Of a stretch of DNA of 64,000 bases, positions 8,449 to 16,931 are shown piece after piece. The notes below the pieces were generated by a model. That model was not told the origin of the DNA and did no database searches. It was given only the letters and a program-made list of their open reading frames with translations. Position 1 is the first letter of the stretch; the number at the start of each line of letters is the position of its first letter. The position numbers and the translations under genes are program-made. Source of the stretch: Clostridium frigidicarnis (lineage in GTDB: Bacteria > Bacillota > Clostridia > Clostridiales > Clostridiaceae); assembly GCF_900111985.1 (NCBI RefSeq), contig NZ_FOKI01000003.1, positions 1-64,000 of the forward strand. The letters run 5' to 3'.

Positions 8449-10863
8449 CTAGTCTTTTAATACCTTATCAATTCTTTCAACTAATAATTTAGCATCTATT
8501 TCTGGTAGTGGTCTTGAAAGCAAATATCCCTGCATACAGTCAATTCCCATTCCATTAAGTATATCCTTTTGTTTCTTAGTTTCAACACCTTCAGCAATAA
8601 TGGGAAGATTTAAAGAATTTGCTGAATCACTTATTAACTTTATAAGTTTTACATAATCATCTCTTTCATCAATGCCTTTTATAAAGCTTCTATCTATTTT
8701 TATAAGAGATAATGGTAATTTTAACAAATAACTAAAGGAAGAATATCCTGTTCCAAAATCGTCTAGATACACCTTTATGCCTAAACTTCTTATTTCCAAA
8801 ATCTTTTTTATGCTTTCTTCCATATTATTTAATAATAGCATTTCAGTTATTTCAACAGCTAAACAATTTGCATCAACGCCAATATCCTTCATAATATCCT
8901 TGATCCTTTCAACAAAGTCTTCACTCATTATTTGTTTAGGTGATATATTTACTGATATTATTAATTTTTCTTTTCTCTTATAATTTATTTGTTTTGCAAA
9001 TAAGAATGCCTCTCTCATTATACAGTCCCCTATTGTATTAATAAGATCACTTTTTTCCATTATATTTATAATATCTATAACAGGAACTTTTTTATATTTT
9101 TCATTTTTCCATCTGAACAATGCCTCGAATCCAACTAATTTTTCTTCTTTACCATACTGAGGCTGATAATGAACAGATATCTCTTTATTATTAATCGCAC
9201 CATGTAAATCTTTTTCAATATCTATATATCTTAACCTCTCTAATTCCATTCCATCTTCATAGAATGCATATGTTCTTTTCCCTTTCATTTTAGCTTTATA
9301 CATTGCCATATCAGCTTTTCTAAGCAATCCCTCTAAATCCCTATCATTTTTAGTTGCTATTCCTATGCCCATACTCCCTGATACATAACATTTACACCCT
9401 TCACTCTCAATATAGGTGTTAAGAAAATTCTTAAGCCTTTCTACCCTGTTTAAAATATCACTGTAATCCTTAATGTTTTCAAATACAACAATGAATTCAT
9501 CCCCTGCAAACCTAGCTACAAACGCATCATTAGATCCTTTTCTAAGCTGTTCAGCTACAGCTACTAAAGCTTTGTCACCAAAATGATGTCCACAAGAATC
9601 ATTAATTTTTTTAAATCCATCTATATCTATAAGAATTAAAGCTATACTAGACTTGTTATTCTTCAATTTATTGTTCATATATTCATAAAGACTTCTTCTA
9701 TTGTCTAATCCTGTAAGGTAGTCTGTGTACCCATATCTTTTTATTAGATTTTGTTTTTTTCTAACTTCTGTAATATCTCTAGCTACACCCACTATGCCCA
9801 TTACTTTATCTGAAATATCAACCACAGGGGTTTTAGTTATTTCCAGAATCCTTTCCTCACCATTTAAATTGACTATAGGTTTTTCAAATGTTAATTGTCC
9901 TCTTTTTTCTATTACCTCAACATCTTCTCTTTCAAACTCCTTTATTTGCTCTTTATTCCACACCTCTTTAAAATGTTTTCCAATCAATTCTTCAACACTC
10001 ATATTCCTACAATCTGCAAATTTAGAGTTAGCGTTAACATATATATTATTTCTATCCTTTAGCCATGCCTCAAAAGGCATATTTTCTAATAAAATTTGCA
10101 CCTTTGCATCTTTATTTTTAAGTTCTGTAATATCACGTGCTACTCCTATTGTTCCTACAACTTCTCCTTCATTATTTGTAACAGGAGCTTTATAAATATT
10201 AAATTGTCTATATCCTTTTTTTCCTTCTATAATTTCATCAAACATTATTTGTTTTTTCTTATTCATTACGACAAGATCAAACTCTCTACATCTTTCACCT
10301 ATCTTTCCATCCCAAACATAATAATCTCCTCTACCTCTTATTTCATCCATAGTTTTACCACTATGCTCCATAAAGGCATTATTGACCTGTATATAATTAC
10401 TGTCTTTATCCTTTAACCACGACATAAATGGAATATTATTTAGAAGAGTGTCAAACAAAGTTATTTCCTCATTTAACTTCTGAGTTGTATTGTAAAATTT
10501 AATTGCATTTTTTATACGTACCTCTATTTGCTTACAGCTACATTGTTTAGTTATAAAATCATATGCTCCAAATTCAATATATTTATCAATTAATTTTTCA
10601 AAGCTACTTTCTAAAACTACTATAACTGGTATTTCACCTATAAGTGTATTACTTTTTAACTTTTTTAATATATCTATGCCTTCATCTTCTTTAAATTTAT
10701 GATATAAAAGTATAAGATTTATATCCGCTATTTCAATATTTTTTAAATTATTATCTATAAAATTAAAAATCCTATATTCATTTTTCCTGATTTTTTTAAT
10801 AAAAAATTCTTCGTCATCCAATTTTTTATTAGTTATTATTAGTATATTTTTATTATTACTCAT
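8449..10863 (-). CDS. Response-regulator-like PAS-PAS-GGDEF-EAL cyclic-di-GMP protein
   Basis: 804 residues from ATG 10863, chosen because GGGGGA lies 9 bases upstream; an 8-residue extension lacks a site. Order: receiver-like domain (about 1-125), two PAS/PAC domains (about 140-255 and 265-380, each ending VVGTIGVARDITE or VMGIVGVARDITE), GGDEF (about 385-550, active-site variant FAGDEF), EAL (about 560-804, with FEALFRW, EITE, DDFGTGYSSFSYL and AEGVET). The motifs for both diguanylate cyclase and phosphodiesterase are largely kept, so either activity is possible. The receiver lacks the usual acceptor Asp (LILLYHKF where LLD is expected), so it is probably not phosphorylated. It is monocistronic and probably soluble, since no membrane span was seen. 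Confidence 0.9.
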   Translation of the reverse strand: MSNNKNILIITNKKLDDEEFFIKKIRKNEYRIFNFIDNNLKNIEIADINLILLYHKFKEDEGIDILKKLKSNTLIGEIPVIVVLESSFEKLIDKYIEFGAYDFITKQCSCKQIEVRIKNAIKFYNTTQKLNEEITLFDTLLNNIPFMSWLKDKDSNYIQVNNAFMEHSGKTMDEIRGRGDYYVWDGKIGERCREFDLVVMNKKKQIMFDEIIEGKKGYRQFNIYKAPVTNNEGEVVGTIGVARDITELKNKDAKVQILLENMPFEAWLKDRNNIYVNANSKFADCRNMSVEELIGKHFKEVWNKEQIKEFEREDVEVIEKRGQLTFEKPIVNLNGEERILEITKTPVVDISDKVMGIVGVARDITEVRKKQNLIKRYGYTDYLTGLDNRRSLYEYMNNKLKNNKSSIALILIDIDGFKKINDSCGHHFGDKALVAVAEQLRKGSNDAFVARFAGDEFIVVFENIKDYSDILNRVERLKNFLNTYIESEGCKCYVSGSMGIGIATKNDRDLEGLLRKADMAMYKAKMKGKRTYAFYEDGMELERLRYIDIEKDLHGAINNKEISVHYQPQYGKEEKLVGFEALFRWKNEKYKKVPVIDIINIMEKSDLINTIGDCIMREAFLFAKQINYKRKEKLIISVNISPKQIMSEDFVERIKDIMKDIGVDANCLAVEITEMLLLNNMEESIKKILEIRSLGIKVYLDDFGTGYSSFSYLLKLPLSLIKIDRSFIKGIDERDDYVKLIKLISDSANSLNLPIIAEGVETKKQKDILNGMGIDCMQGYLLSRPLPEIDAKLLVERIDKVLKD

Positions 10864-11565
10864 TAGTATTTCCCCCATAGGTAACAAACTCTATAAACAA
10901 CATTTTACTAGTCCATATCAGTATCGATTATACTTTTAGAACTCTTTACCTCTTACTTTCATAAATTATCCACAACTTCCTTTAGAAAACTATTACATAT
11001 TCTAATATAAAAACTTTTCAATGAAATTAAAAATGAAGATTAGTTATATATCAAAAATGGATTAAAGTTTATATCTTCTAAAAATTCCTTCCTATTATAT
11101 ATATGTCATTTATGTTAATCTTTAAATGTTTACTTTGTAATTTATTAGGTATTACTTTCATCACATTTAAGATAAATTTTGACTTCAAATTTATCTTAAA
11201 ATTTTTCTTGTTCTAAATAAGTATTTTAATACTATTCCAAACAGTTCCTTCTTAATTATGATTCTTTATTTCATGTGACAATGCGTTATTTTCAACAACA
11301 ATATTATTATTTATGTACTTATTATGAATTTTATTTTTATTGGGCATAAAACTCATTGTGCAAAGAATATATATATTTAAAGGAAGAACTCCACTTATTC
11401 ATGCTTATATATACTCCAAGCATGTTTTATCCGATGATATCAGCTCCAAGGCTCTAATACTCCAATTTTAAACTTGAGAATAAGAGCCATCACAACCATG
11501 AATAAGTTCTTCTAAGAACAACTTGATGAGTTCTCATTATTGTAGTATTAATATTTATTTTATGG
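10864..11565. other. Intergenic with an inverted repeat at 11383-11512
   Basis: No gene seen. The arm GAAGAACT-CCACT-TATTCATG (11383-11403) is complementary to CATGAATAAGTTCTTC (11497-11512) apart from a 5-base insertion. A second nested pair, GGCTCT/AGAGCC, lies inside. This could be a structured RNA or a remnant of a palindromic repeat. It lies just upstream of the small toxin gene. Confidence 0.4.
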
Positions 11566-11599
11566 TATAATTTGTAAATACAATTTAATATAGTTGCTT

Positions 11600-11739
11600 G
11601 TGGGCTACTGGTGTCTCTTACCTTTTATTAAGGGAGGTGACACAAGTGAGTGACAATAGTTTAATGATATTATTTCAAGCTGGCATGTTTTTACTAGCAC
11701 TACTAACTTTTATAGTGCTGCTTATAGATAAAATGTCAA
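11600..11739 (-). ncRNA. Candidate antisense antitoxin RNA promoter and transcript
   Basis: On the minus strand, TTGACA (11734-11739) is followed by TATAAA (11709-11714, spacer 19) or ACTATA (spacer 17). A transcript from here would start near 11702 and run across the toxin start and ribosome binding site, as expected for a type I antitoxin. The 3' end is a guess. A second possibility is a longer convergent RNA: 11801-11825 read on the minus strand (TAGTTGCTTAGGCAGCTGG) resembles the toxin leader at 11591-11615. Confidence 0.4.
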
Positions 11740-11747
11740 AAAAATAG
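11646..11747 (+). CDS. Putative holin-like type I toxin peptide (33 aa)
   Basis: A short gene starting GTG 11646 with a perfect AAGGGAGGTG site. The peptide reads VSDNSLMILFQAGMFLLALL then TFIVLLIDKMSKK: a polar start, one membrane span of about 20 residues and a basic KMSKK tail. This is the pattern of Firmicute holin-like/TxpA-type type I toxins. A possible promoter with TGGTATAAT (11566-11571) lies 75 bases upstream and gives a long structured leader. In the leader, GTGTC/GACAC and ACC/GGT can pair and would hide the ribosome binding site. A terminator overlaps the stop codon. A TTGACA promoter on the opposite strand inside the gene could drive an antisense antitoxin RNA. The family is assigned by pattern only. 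Confidence 0.65.
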   Translation: MSDNSLMILFQAGMFLLALLTFIVLLIDKMSKK

Positions 11748-11783
11748 TAGCCCCGACTGCAAATGGAAGCTACTATTTTTATT
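11743..11783 (+). terminator. Terminator of the holin-like toxin mRNA
   Basis: AATAGTAGC and GCTACTATT form a 9-bp stem followed by TTTATT. The left arm overlaps the toxin stop codon. Confidence 0.65.
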
Positions 11784-11839
11784 AACTATATAATTATAGT
11801 GATGCACCAGCTGCCTAAGCAACTAGAATTATTGTATAT

Positions 11840-11875
11840 GATAGGGTGTTAGTAGCACCCTATCTTTTATTTTTT
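11840..11875 (+). terminator. Second strong hairpin after the toxin locus
   Basis: GATAGGGTG and CACCCTATC with a 7-base loop, followed by TTTTATTTTTT. It could end read-through from the toxin or, read from the other side, belong to a convergent antitoxin RNA. The stretch from 11876 to the next gene at 12158 shows nothing further. Confidence 0.6.
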
Positions 11876-12157
11876 GCACTTTACTCTTATATTATATCAA
11901 ACAAAACAGGAAAATAAACCTCAAGCTCTTTTTATTTTCCTATTTTTACCATATAAATGTATTTTTGTCTTTTTAACTTACTCCTTTTTATTTATATGAC
12001 TGTCTTTCATATTTTATAACCAAAAATATATTTTCCAAATATCTATTAATAATTACTCACTATATATTTATATGTCCAATTTTAAAAAATTGATACATTA
12101 ACTTTTTTTGATTTTACTAATCCACTTAAATTATTCATATATAGAACTCATCTTTAT

Positions 12158-13033
12158 TTATAATGATTTAGTTCTAAAGCCATTTCCCTCAACCTCTGAA
12201 ACATCCATTATAGACATAAGGACTTTACTATCTATCTTCTCTATTAAAGCTTTTGTTCTAACAATCTCTCTTATAGAAACAACACAATAAAGAATTTTCT
12301 TTTCATCTCTTGTATAAGCACCTTCCCCGTGGAAAATGGTTACCCCTCTACCTATTTTCATCATAATTGCTTCTGCAATTTCATTATGCCTATCTGTTAC
12401 AATAAATATTGCTTTCTTTTTATCGACACCAACTATAACCTTCTGCATTACAACAGATCTAACATACATTAAAACAAGTGTGTATAAAGCTAACTTTATA
12501 TCATTAACAAATGTACCTATAACAACAACAATTATGTTTATAATTAAATCTATTTTAGCTATATCTATTCCACTAGATTTTTTAAGAACTACAGATATTA
12601 TATCTGTACCTCCTTGGGATGCTCTGTTTTTAAAAACTAACCCAACTCCAGCACCATATAATACGCCACCAACTAAAGTACAAAGTAAAACATCATCTAA
12701 ATAGAAAATTTGGCTCACGTTTTTAGTTAACATTAAGAATATTGAAAGAGCCATCATACCTAAGAAACTGAACAATATAAACTCTTTGTCTACTTTTTTG
12801 CATCCTACCATAAATATTGGTACATTAATAAGCAATACTATTATACCTGAGTTTATACCTGTCAAATACTGAATTATAAGAGCTATACCTGAAACTCCCC
12901 CACTTAATAATTTATGTGGTACTACAAATGTATTAATTGCTATAGAACATATAAAACTTCCCAAAAGAACATAAAAAATCCTTAAGCATATTTCTTTTTT
13001 TGAACCCATATTATCGGCTTTATTAACATTCAT
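12158..13033 (-). CDS. YitT family membrane protein (DUF2179 C-terminus)
   Basis: A 291-residue protein. Five or six membrane spans fill residues about 15-180, with the family signature LLSGGVSGIALIIQYLTG and the loop GLVFKNRASQGGTDIISVVL. The C-terminal 100 residues form the soluble DUF2179 domain, containing VTDRHNEIAEAIMMKIGRGVT and EGAYT, then the VVSIREI strand. The length is normal for YitT/UPF0750 proteins, which are widespread in Firmicutes. The transported substrate is unknown. It starts at ATG 13033 with AGAGGT upstream and is monocistronic. Confidence 0.9.
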   Translation of the reverse strand: MNVNKADNMGSKKEICLRIFYVLLGSFICSIAINTFVVPHKLLSGGVSGIALIIQYLTGINSGIIVLLINVPIFMVGCKKVDKEFILFSFLGMMALSIFLMLTKNVSQIFYLDDVLLCTLVGGVLYGAGVGLVFKNRASQGGTDIISVVLKKSSGIDIAKIDLIINIIVVVIGTFVNDIKLALYTLVLMYVRSVVMQKVIVGVDKKKAIFIVTDRHNEIAEAIMMKIGRGVTIFHGEGAYTRDEKKILYCVVSIREIVRTKALIEKIDSKVLMSIMDVSEVEGNGFRTKSL

Positions 13034-13365
13034 TTCTTATACCTCTTCTTTTTAAAAGGGTTTAATCTTAATACCCTTCTTTTATTAATCAATAGTTAGA
13101 ATTATTTGTATATTGACATTTTTTAATTAATATGCACATTAAATTTAACGACCAAACAGTCATTTTCCATATGTAAGGGTAAAACATTAAGATTAAATTG
13201 TCAACTTTAATTAAGGGTCCTTTAATGTAAATTTACAATTATTATACCCTTTTTCATCATTTTCTATTAAAATTCTCTAAATTATTCTAGTTTTCATTTT
13301 AATTAAAAAATATTTTTTTATTTAATATTTATAATCGTAATTTAATCATAAATATGTAGAAGTTT
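13034..13365. other. Intergenic, no gene seen
   Basis: AT-rich spacer upstream of the divergent YitT gene. No open frame with a start site. It contains the likely YitT promoter region, but I cannot place it with confidence. Confidence 0.4.
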
Positions 13366-13553
13366 TTCATGTGCCTTATTAATTTTTTATAAGGCACATG
13401 AAATAAAATAACAAGTCAAAGATGCCATGTATATTTTGTGTCAGAAAAGGAAGTGATATTAGTTCATAGCATAGACTATGGGCTGATATCGCTGACGAAG
13501 TATGACACAAAATAGACTAGCATACTGACTTGTTATTTTTTTGAATGTGCCTA
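13366..13553. repeat. Longest copy of the GGCACAT palindromic repeat, plus an adjacent solo end
   Basis: TAAGGCACATGAAAT starts at 13390 and the opposite end, TTGAATGTGCCTA, finishes at 13553. Between them lie nested arms: AATAACAAGTCA against TGACTTGTTATT, then ATTTTGTGTCA against TGACACAAAAT, then TGATATTAG and CTGATATC around CATAG/CTATG. The element is thus one long imperfect palindrome of about 164 bases. A solo end (TTCATGTGCCTTA, 13366-13378) sits just to the left in inverted orientation. Confidence 0.8.
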
Positions 13554-13581
13554 AATGTATGTTATATGATATTTTACTACC

Positions 13582-13609
13582 TTGACTATTTTTCAGAATA
13601 TTATATAAT
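13582..13609 (+). promoter_or_regulatory. Promoter candidate for the flavodiiron fusion gene
   Basis: TTGACT (13582-13587), a 16-base spacer and a perfect TATAAT (13604-13609). It lies about 400 bases before the start codon, implying a long leader if it is the true promoter. Confidence 0.45.
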
Positions 13610-13680
13610 ATATTTATAGATAATAATTATTAACTAAAATTGATTTAACTTGCTAGTATTTATTTAATTAATATAAAGTC

Positions 13681-13839
13681 TGTTAATTAACAAACTAAGT
13701 TAATTTCAATTGGTACAAGCTATTAATTAATTCTGCCTGATGGATGTTTCTTTAAAAACTATACTTTTTTAGGGTGTATTTGAATATGTATAGCTTATGT
13801 GCTTAAAGTAAATTTTAATTAATGTACATATCCAAATAC
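13681..13839 (+). promoter_or_regulatory. Leader palindromes upstream of the flavodiiron gene
   Basis: TGTTAATTAACA at 13681-13692 is a perfect 12-base palindrome. Further on, GTATTTGAATATGTA (13776-13790) and TACATATCCAAATAC (13825-13839) pair at 14 of 15 positions around a 34-base loop. Both lie between the TATAAT promoter and the gene, so they may be an operator and an RNA hairpin or dyad site. The first recalls a shortened Rex-type site, but the half-site spacing is wrong for Rex, so I do not name a regulator. Confidence 0.4.
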
Positions 13840-14011
13840 GCGTCTACTACTGTTAGTTTATATTAGAGACAAGTTTCAAGTTTTAGGAATAAAAAATGGA
13901 AGTAATGAATGTTTTTCTTCAATTTGTTTAGAAAAATGTTAATCATATTTAGTGCAAATTTATATAACTTAAAAGACGACAATTAAAATTTATATAAAGG
14001 GGTTGTTATTA

Positions 14012-16603
14012 ATGAAATCATTAGAAATTAAAAAAGACATTTATTGGGTTGGTGCATTGGATCCTAATTTAAGAATTTTTGATATTATAATGTACACACC
14101 TTATGGTACAACTTATAATTCATATGTTGTTAAAGGTAGTGAAAAAACTGCTGTATTTGAAACTGTAAAAGCTGAATTTTTTGATGAGTATATTGAAAGA
14201 TTAAAAACTCTTGATATAGATATCAATAAAATTGATTATATAATTGTAGATCATACTGAGCCAGATCATGCAGGTTCTGTGTCAAAGCTTCTTGAATTAT
14301 CTCCTAAAGCAAAAATTGTTGGCTCTGAAACAGCAATTGAATTTATGAAAGATATAATGAATAAAGACTTTAGTTATATAACTGTGGGTGATGGAGACAC
14401 TTTAAGTCTTGGAAACAAAACTTTGAAATTCATTTCTGCTCCACTACTACATTGGCCTGATTCTATGTATACTTATGTTCCTGAAGATAACATGTTATTT
14501 ACTTGTGATTCTTTTGGTTCTCACTATAGTTCTAAAAATGTATTTAATGATTTAATAGAAAATAGAGAACATTACATGGATGCTTTAAAGTATTATTTTG
14601 ATTGTATAATGGGACCTTTTAAACCTTATGTTTTAAAAGCAATAGATAAAATAAAAGATCTTAAGATAGATGTAATATGCCCTGGTCATGGCCCTGTACT
14701 AAGAGAAAATCCTTGGGAAATAGTAGATATTTATAAAAATTGGAGTACTCCTGAATCTTCTAGTGAAAAAGATAAGGTAACAATTTCTTATGTTTCTGCT
14801 TATGGCTATACTAAAGAAATTGCAAATGAGATTGCTAAAGGTATTAAATCTCAAGGTGACTTTGATATAAAACTTTATGACATTATACACCATGAAATAG
14901 ATGATATCTTAAAAGATATAAATGAGTCATCAGGTATATTATTTGGTTCTCCAACTATAAATTCAGATTTACTTGAACCTATAAGAGACATCCTTACAAA
15001 ACTAAATCCCCTAGTGCATGGTGGTAAAGTGGCTGGTGCATTTGGTTCCTTTGGTTGGAGTGGTGAAGCTGTTCCTAATATGGAAAATAGGTTAAAAGAA
15101 TTAAGAATGGATATGGCTCTTCCAAGTGTTAAAGTTAAATTTAAGCCAAGTGAAGAAGATTTTAAAACAGCATTTAACTATGGTGAAGCTTTTGCTCAAA
15201 AACTTCTTTCAAAAAAGACCCCTTCAAACGGAAAACAAATTAAAAATAGGCTTTGGAAATGTGTAGTCTGTGGTGAAATATTTGAAGAATCAGAACCACC
15301 TGAAGTATGTATAGTTTGTGGTGCTACAAAAGAATCTTTTGTAGAAGTTAAAAGTGATGATACAGGTTTTAGACTTGAAACAGATGAAAATTTTGTAATA
15401 CTTGGTAATGGAATTGCTGGATTTAAAGCTGCTTCTAATATAAGACTTAGAAATAAAACGGCTTCTATAACTATGATTTCTAAAGAGAGGGCAAAAACCT
15501 ATTATAGACCCCAACTTTCTGATATTATAAGTGAAGAAATAGATCCTTCTAAATTCTATGTAGCTCAAGATAATTGGTTTAAAGATAATAATATAAGTGA
15601 GATACTTGGAGCTTCTGTGGAAAAAATAGATTCAGAAAACAAAAAATTAATCTTTGATAATAAAGATTCTATCTCTTATGATAAGCTAATATTAGCAAAT
15701 GGAAGTTATAATTTTATACCACCAACAAAGGTAACAGGGCTTTCTAAAGATCTTACAATAAACTCTAATAATTACTTTGAAGTTTCTGGAGTCCATACAA
15801 TAAAATATTTAGATGATGTTACTAAGCTTAAAGCGGCTTTAAAAGTTTCTAAAAAAGCTGTAATTATAGGTGGTGGTCTTCTTGGACTTGAAGCTGCTGA
15901 GGAAATAAACTCTCTTGGCATAAATACAACTGTTGTTGAATTTTCAAAAAGACTTCTTCCAAGACAATTAGATACTGAAGGATCTAATATATTTAAATCT
16001 ATAACTGATAAATCTTTGATTAAGATTTTACTTGACTCTTCAGCATCAGAAATTTTAACTAAAAATAACAAAGTATGTGGAATTAAATTAAGCACTGGCG
16101 AAATAATTGAAACAGATATTGTTTTATTCTCAGTTGGAATAAGATCTAATATAGATATTGCAAAAGATGCAAATATAGATTGTAATAGAGGAATTCTTGT
16201 AAACAGCAAAATGGAAACAAGTATTAAAGATATATATGCTTGTGGTGATGTTTCTGAACTTAACGGAATAGTATTCGGTAACTGGCCTGCAGCAACTGAA
16301 ATGGGAAGAGTTGCTGGTTCTAATGCAGCAAATGATACTGTAGAATTCCAAGGTTTTGTATCTTCTGTAGTATTTACTGGTCTAAACACTGAAGTGTTCT
16401 GTGCTGGAATAATAGATTTTGATGGAGAAGGTTTTAAAACTCTAAGCTTTAAAGGTAATGGAAAATATCAAAAACTATTCTTCAAAAATAATATTCTTGT
16501 AGGTGGATTATTAGTTGGTGATGTTTCAAAATCTTCATCAATAATAATATCTATGGAAAACCAAAAAACTTTTGAAGAGATACTTGAATCAGATATAATT
16601 TAA
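14012..16603 (+). CDS. Flavodiiron protein-rubredoxin-NADH:rubredoxin oxidoreductase fusion
   Basis: 863 residues from ATG 14012 (AAGGGG upstream; a TTG nine bases earlier is less likely). Domains: metallo-beta-lactamase diiron domain (about 1-250) with the ligand motif DHTEPDHAG and later CPGHGP; flavodoxin (about 255-395, with SAYGYTKEIA and SFGWSGEA); rubredoxin (about 410-450, with two CxxC pairs in LWKCVVCGEIF and PEVCIVCGA); NAD(P)H-dependent flavoprotein reductase (about 465-863, with the dinucleotide motif GGGLLGLEAAEE and YACGDVSEL). One chain can thus pass electrons from NADH to the diiron site and reduce O2 (to water) or NO. In anaerobes this protects against oxygen or nitrosative stress. 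A strong terminator follows and no operon partner is present. Confidence 0.95.
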   Translation: MKSLEIKKDIYWVGALDPNLRIFDIIMYTPYGTTYNSYVVKGSEKTAVFETVKAEFFDEYIERLKTLDIDINKIDYIIVDHTEPDHAGSVSKLLELSPKAKIVGSETAIEFMKDIMNKDFSYITVGDGDTLSLGNKTLKFISAPLLHWPDSMYTYVPEDNMLFTCDSFGSHYSSKNVFNDLIENREHYMDALKYYFDCIMGPFKPYVLKAIDKIKDLKIDVICPGHGPVLRENPWEIVDIYKNWSTPESSSEKDKVTISYVSAYGYTKEIANEIAKGIKSQGDFDIKLYDIIHHEIDDILKDINESSGILFGSPTINSDLLEPIRDILTKLNPLVHGGKVAGAFGSFGWSGEAVPNMENRLKELRMDMALPSVKVKFKPSEEDFKTAFNYGEAFAQKLLSKKTPSNGKQIKNRLWKCVVCGEIFEESEPPEVCIVCGATKESFVEVKSDDTGFRLETDENFVILGNGIAGFKAASNIRLRNKTASITMISKERAKTYYRPQLSDIISEEIDPSKFYVAQDNWFKDNNISEILGASVEKIDSENKKLIFDNKDSISYDKLILANGSYNFIPPTKVTGLSKDLTINSNNYFEVSGVHTIKYLDDVTKLKAALKVSKKAVIIGGGLLGLEAAEEINSLGINTTVVEFSKRLLPRQLDTEGSNIFKSITDKSLIKILLDSSASEILTKNNKVCGIKLSTGEIIETDIVLFSVGIRSNIDIAKDANIDCNRGILVNSKMETSIKDIYACGDVSELNGIVFGNWPAATEMGRVAGSNAANDTVEFQGFVSSVVFTGLNTEVFCAGIIDFDGEGFKTLSFKGNGKYQKLFFKNNILVGGLLVGDVSKSSSIIISMENQKTFEEILESDII

Positions 16604-16611
16604 TTTTTAAA

Positions 16612-16667
16612 TAAAAAAGGTTATGGCTAAAATCATTAAAAATCTATTTTTAGCCATAGCCTTTTTT
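16612..16667 (+). terminator. Terminator of the flavodiiron fusion gene
   Basis: AAGGTTATGGCTAAAA and TTTTAGCCATAGCCTT form a long stem followed by TTTT. Confidence 0.8.
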
Positions 16668-16842
16668 CATTTCACAAAAATTTAAACTATATTTATCATT
16701 TATTATATACATTATTTTTTATGAATACTTTTTCATTTCAATTATCCCTGATTTTCCTTTTTAATGTGGTCTGACCAGTTGCTTTTTTACTATTATACTT
16801 TATTTACTTTAAATTGCTCAATTATCATATACCAAATGTTCA

Positions 16843-16871
16843 TTGACCATTTTAAGCTAAATATTTACTAT
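16843..16871 (+). promoter_or_regulatory. Promoter candidate for the cyclopropane synthase gene
   Basis: TTGACC (16843-16848), a 17-base spacer and TACTAT (16866-16871), about 60 bases before the start codon. The rest of the gap 16668-16931 shows nothing else. Confidence 0.5.
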
Positions 16872-16931
16872 AAGTATATAATTAGCTATTTGGGTTATCA
16901 TTTATAAAAGGTACTTAAAGGAGATGTAATA

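Noticed and set aside
13681-13692. Rex operator (TGTTAATTAACA)
   Set aside because: The Rex consensus has longer half sites with a wider spacer; only the TTAA core fits, which is cheap in AT-rich DNA.
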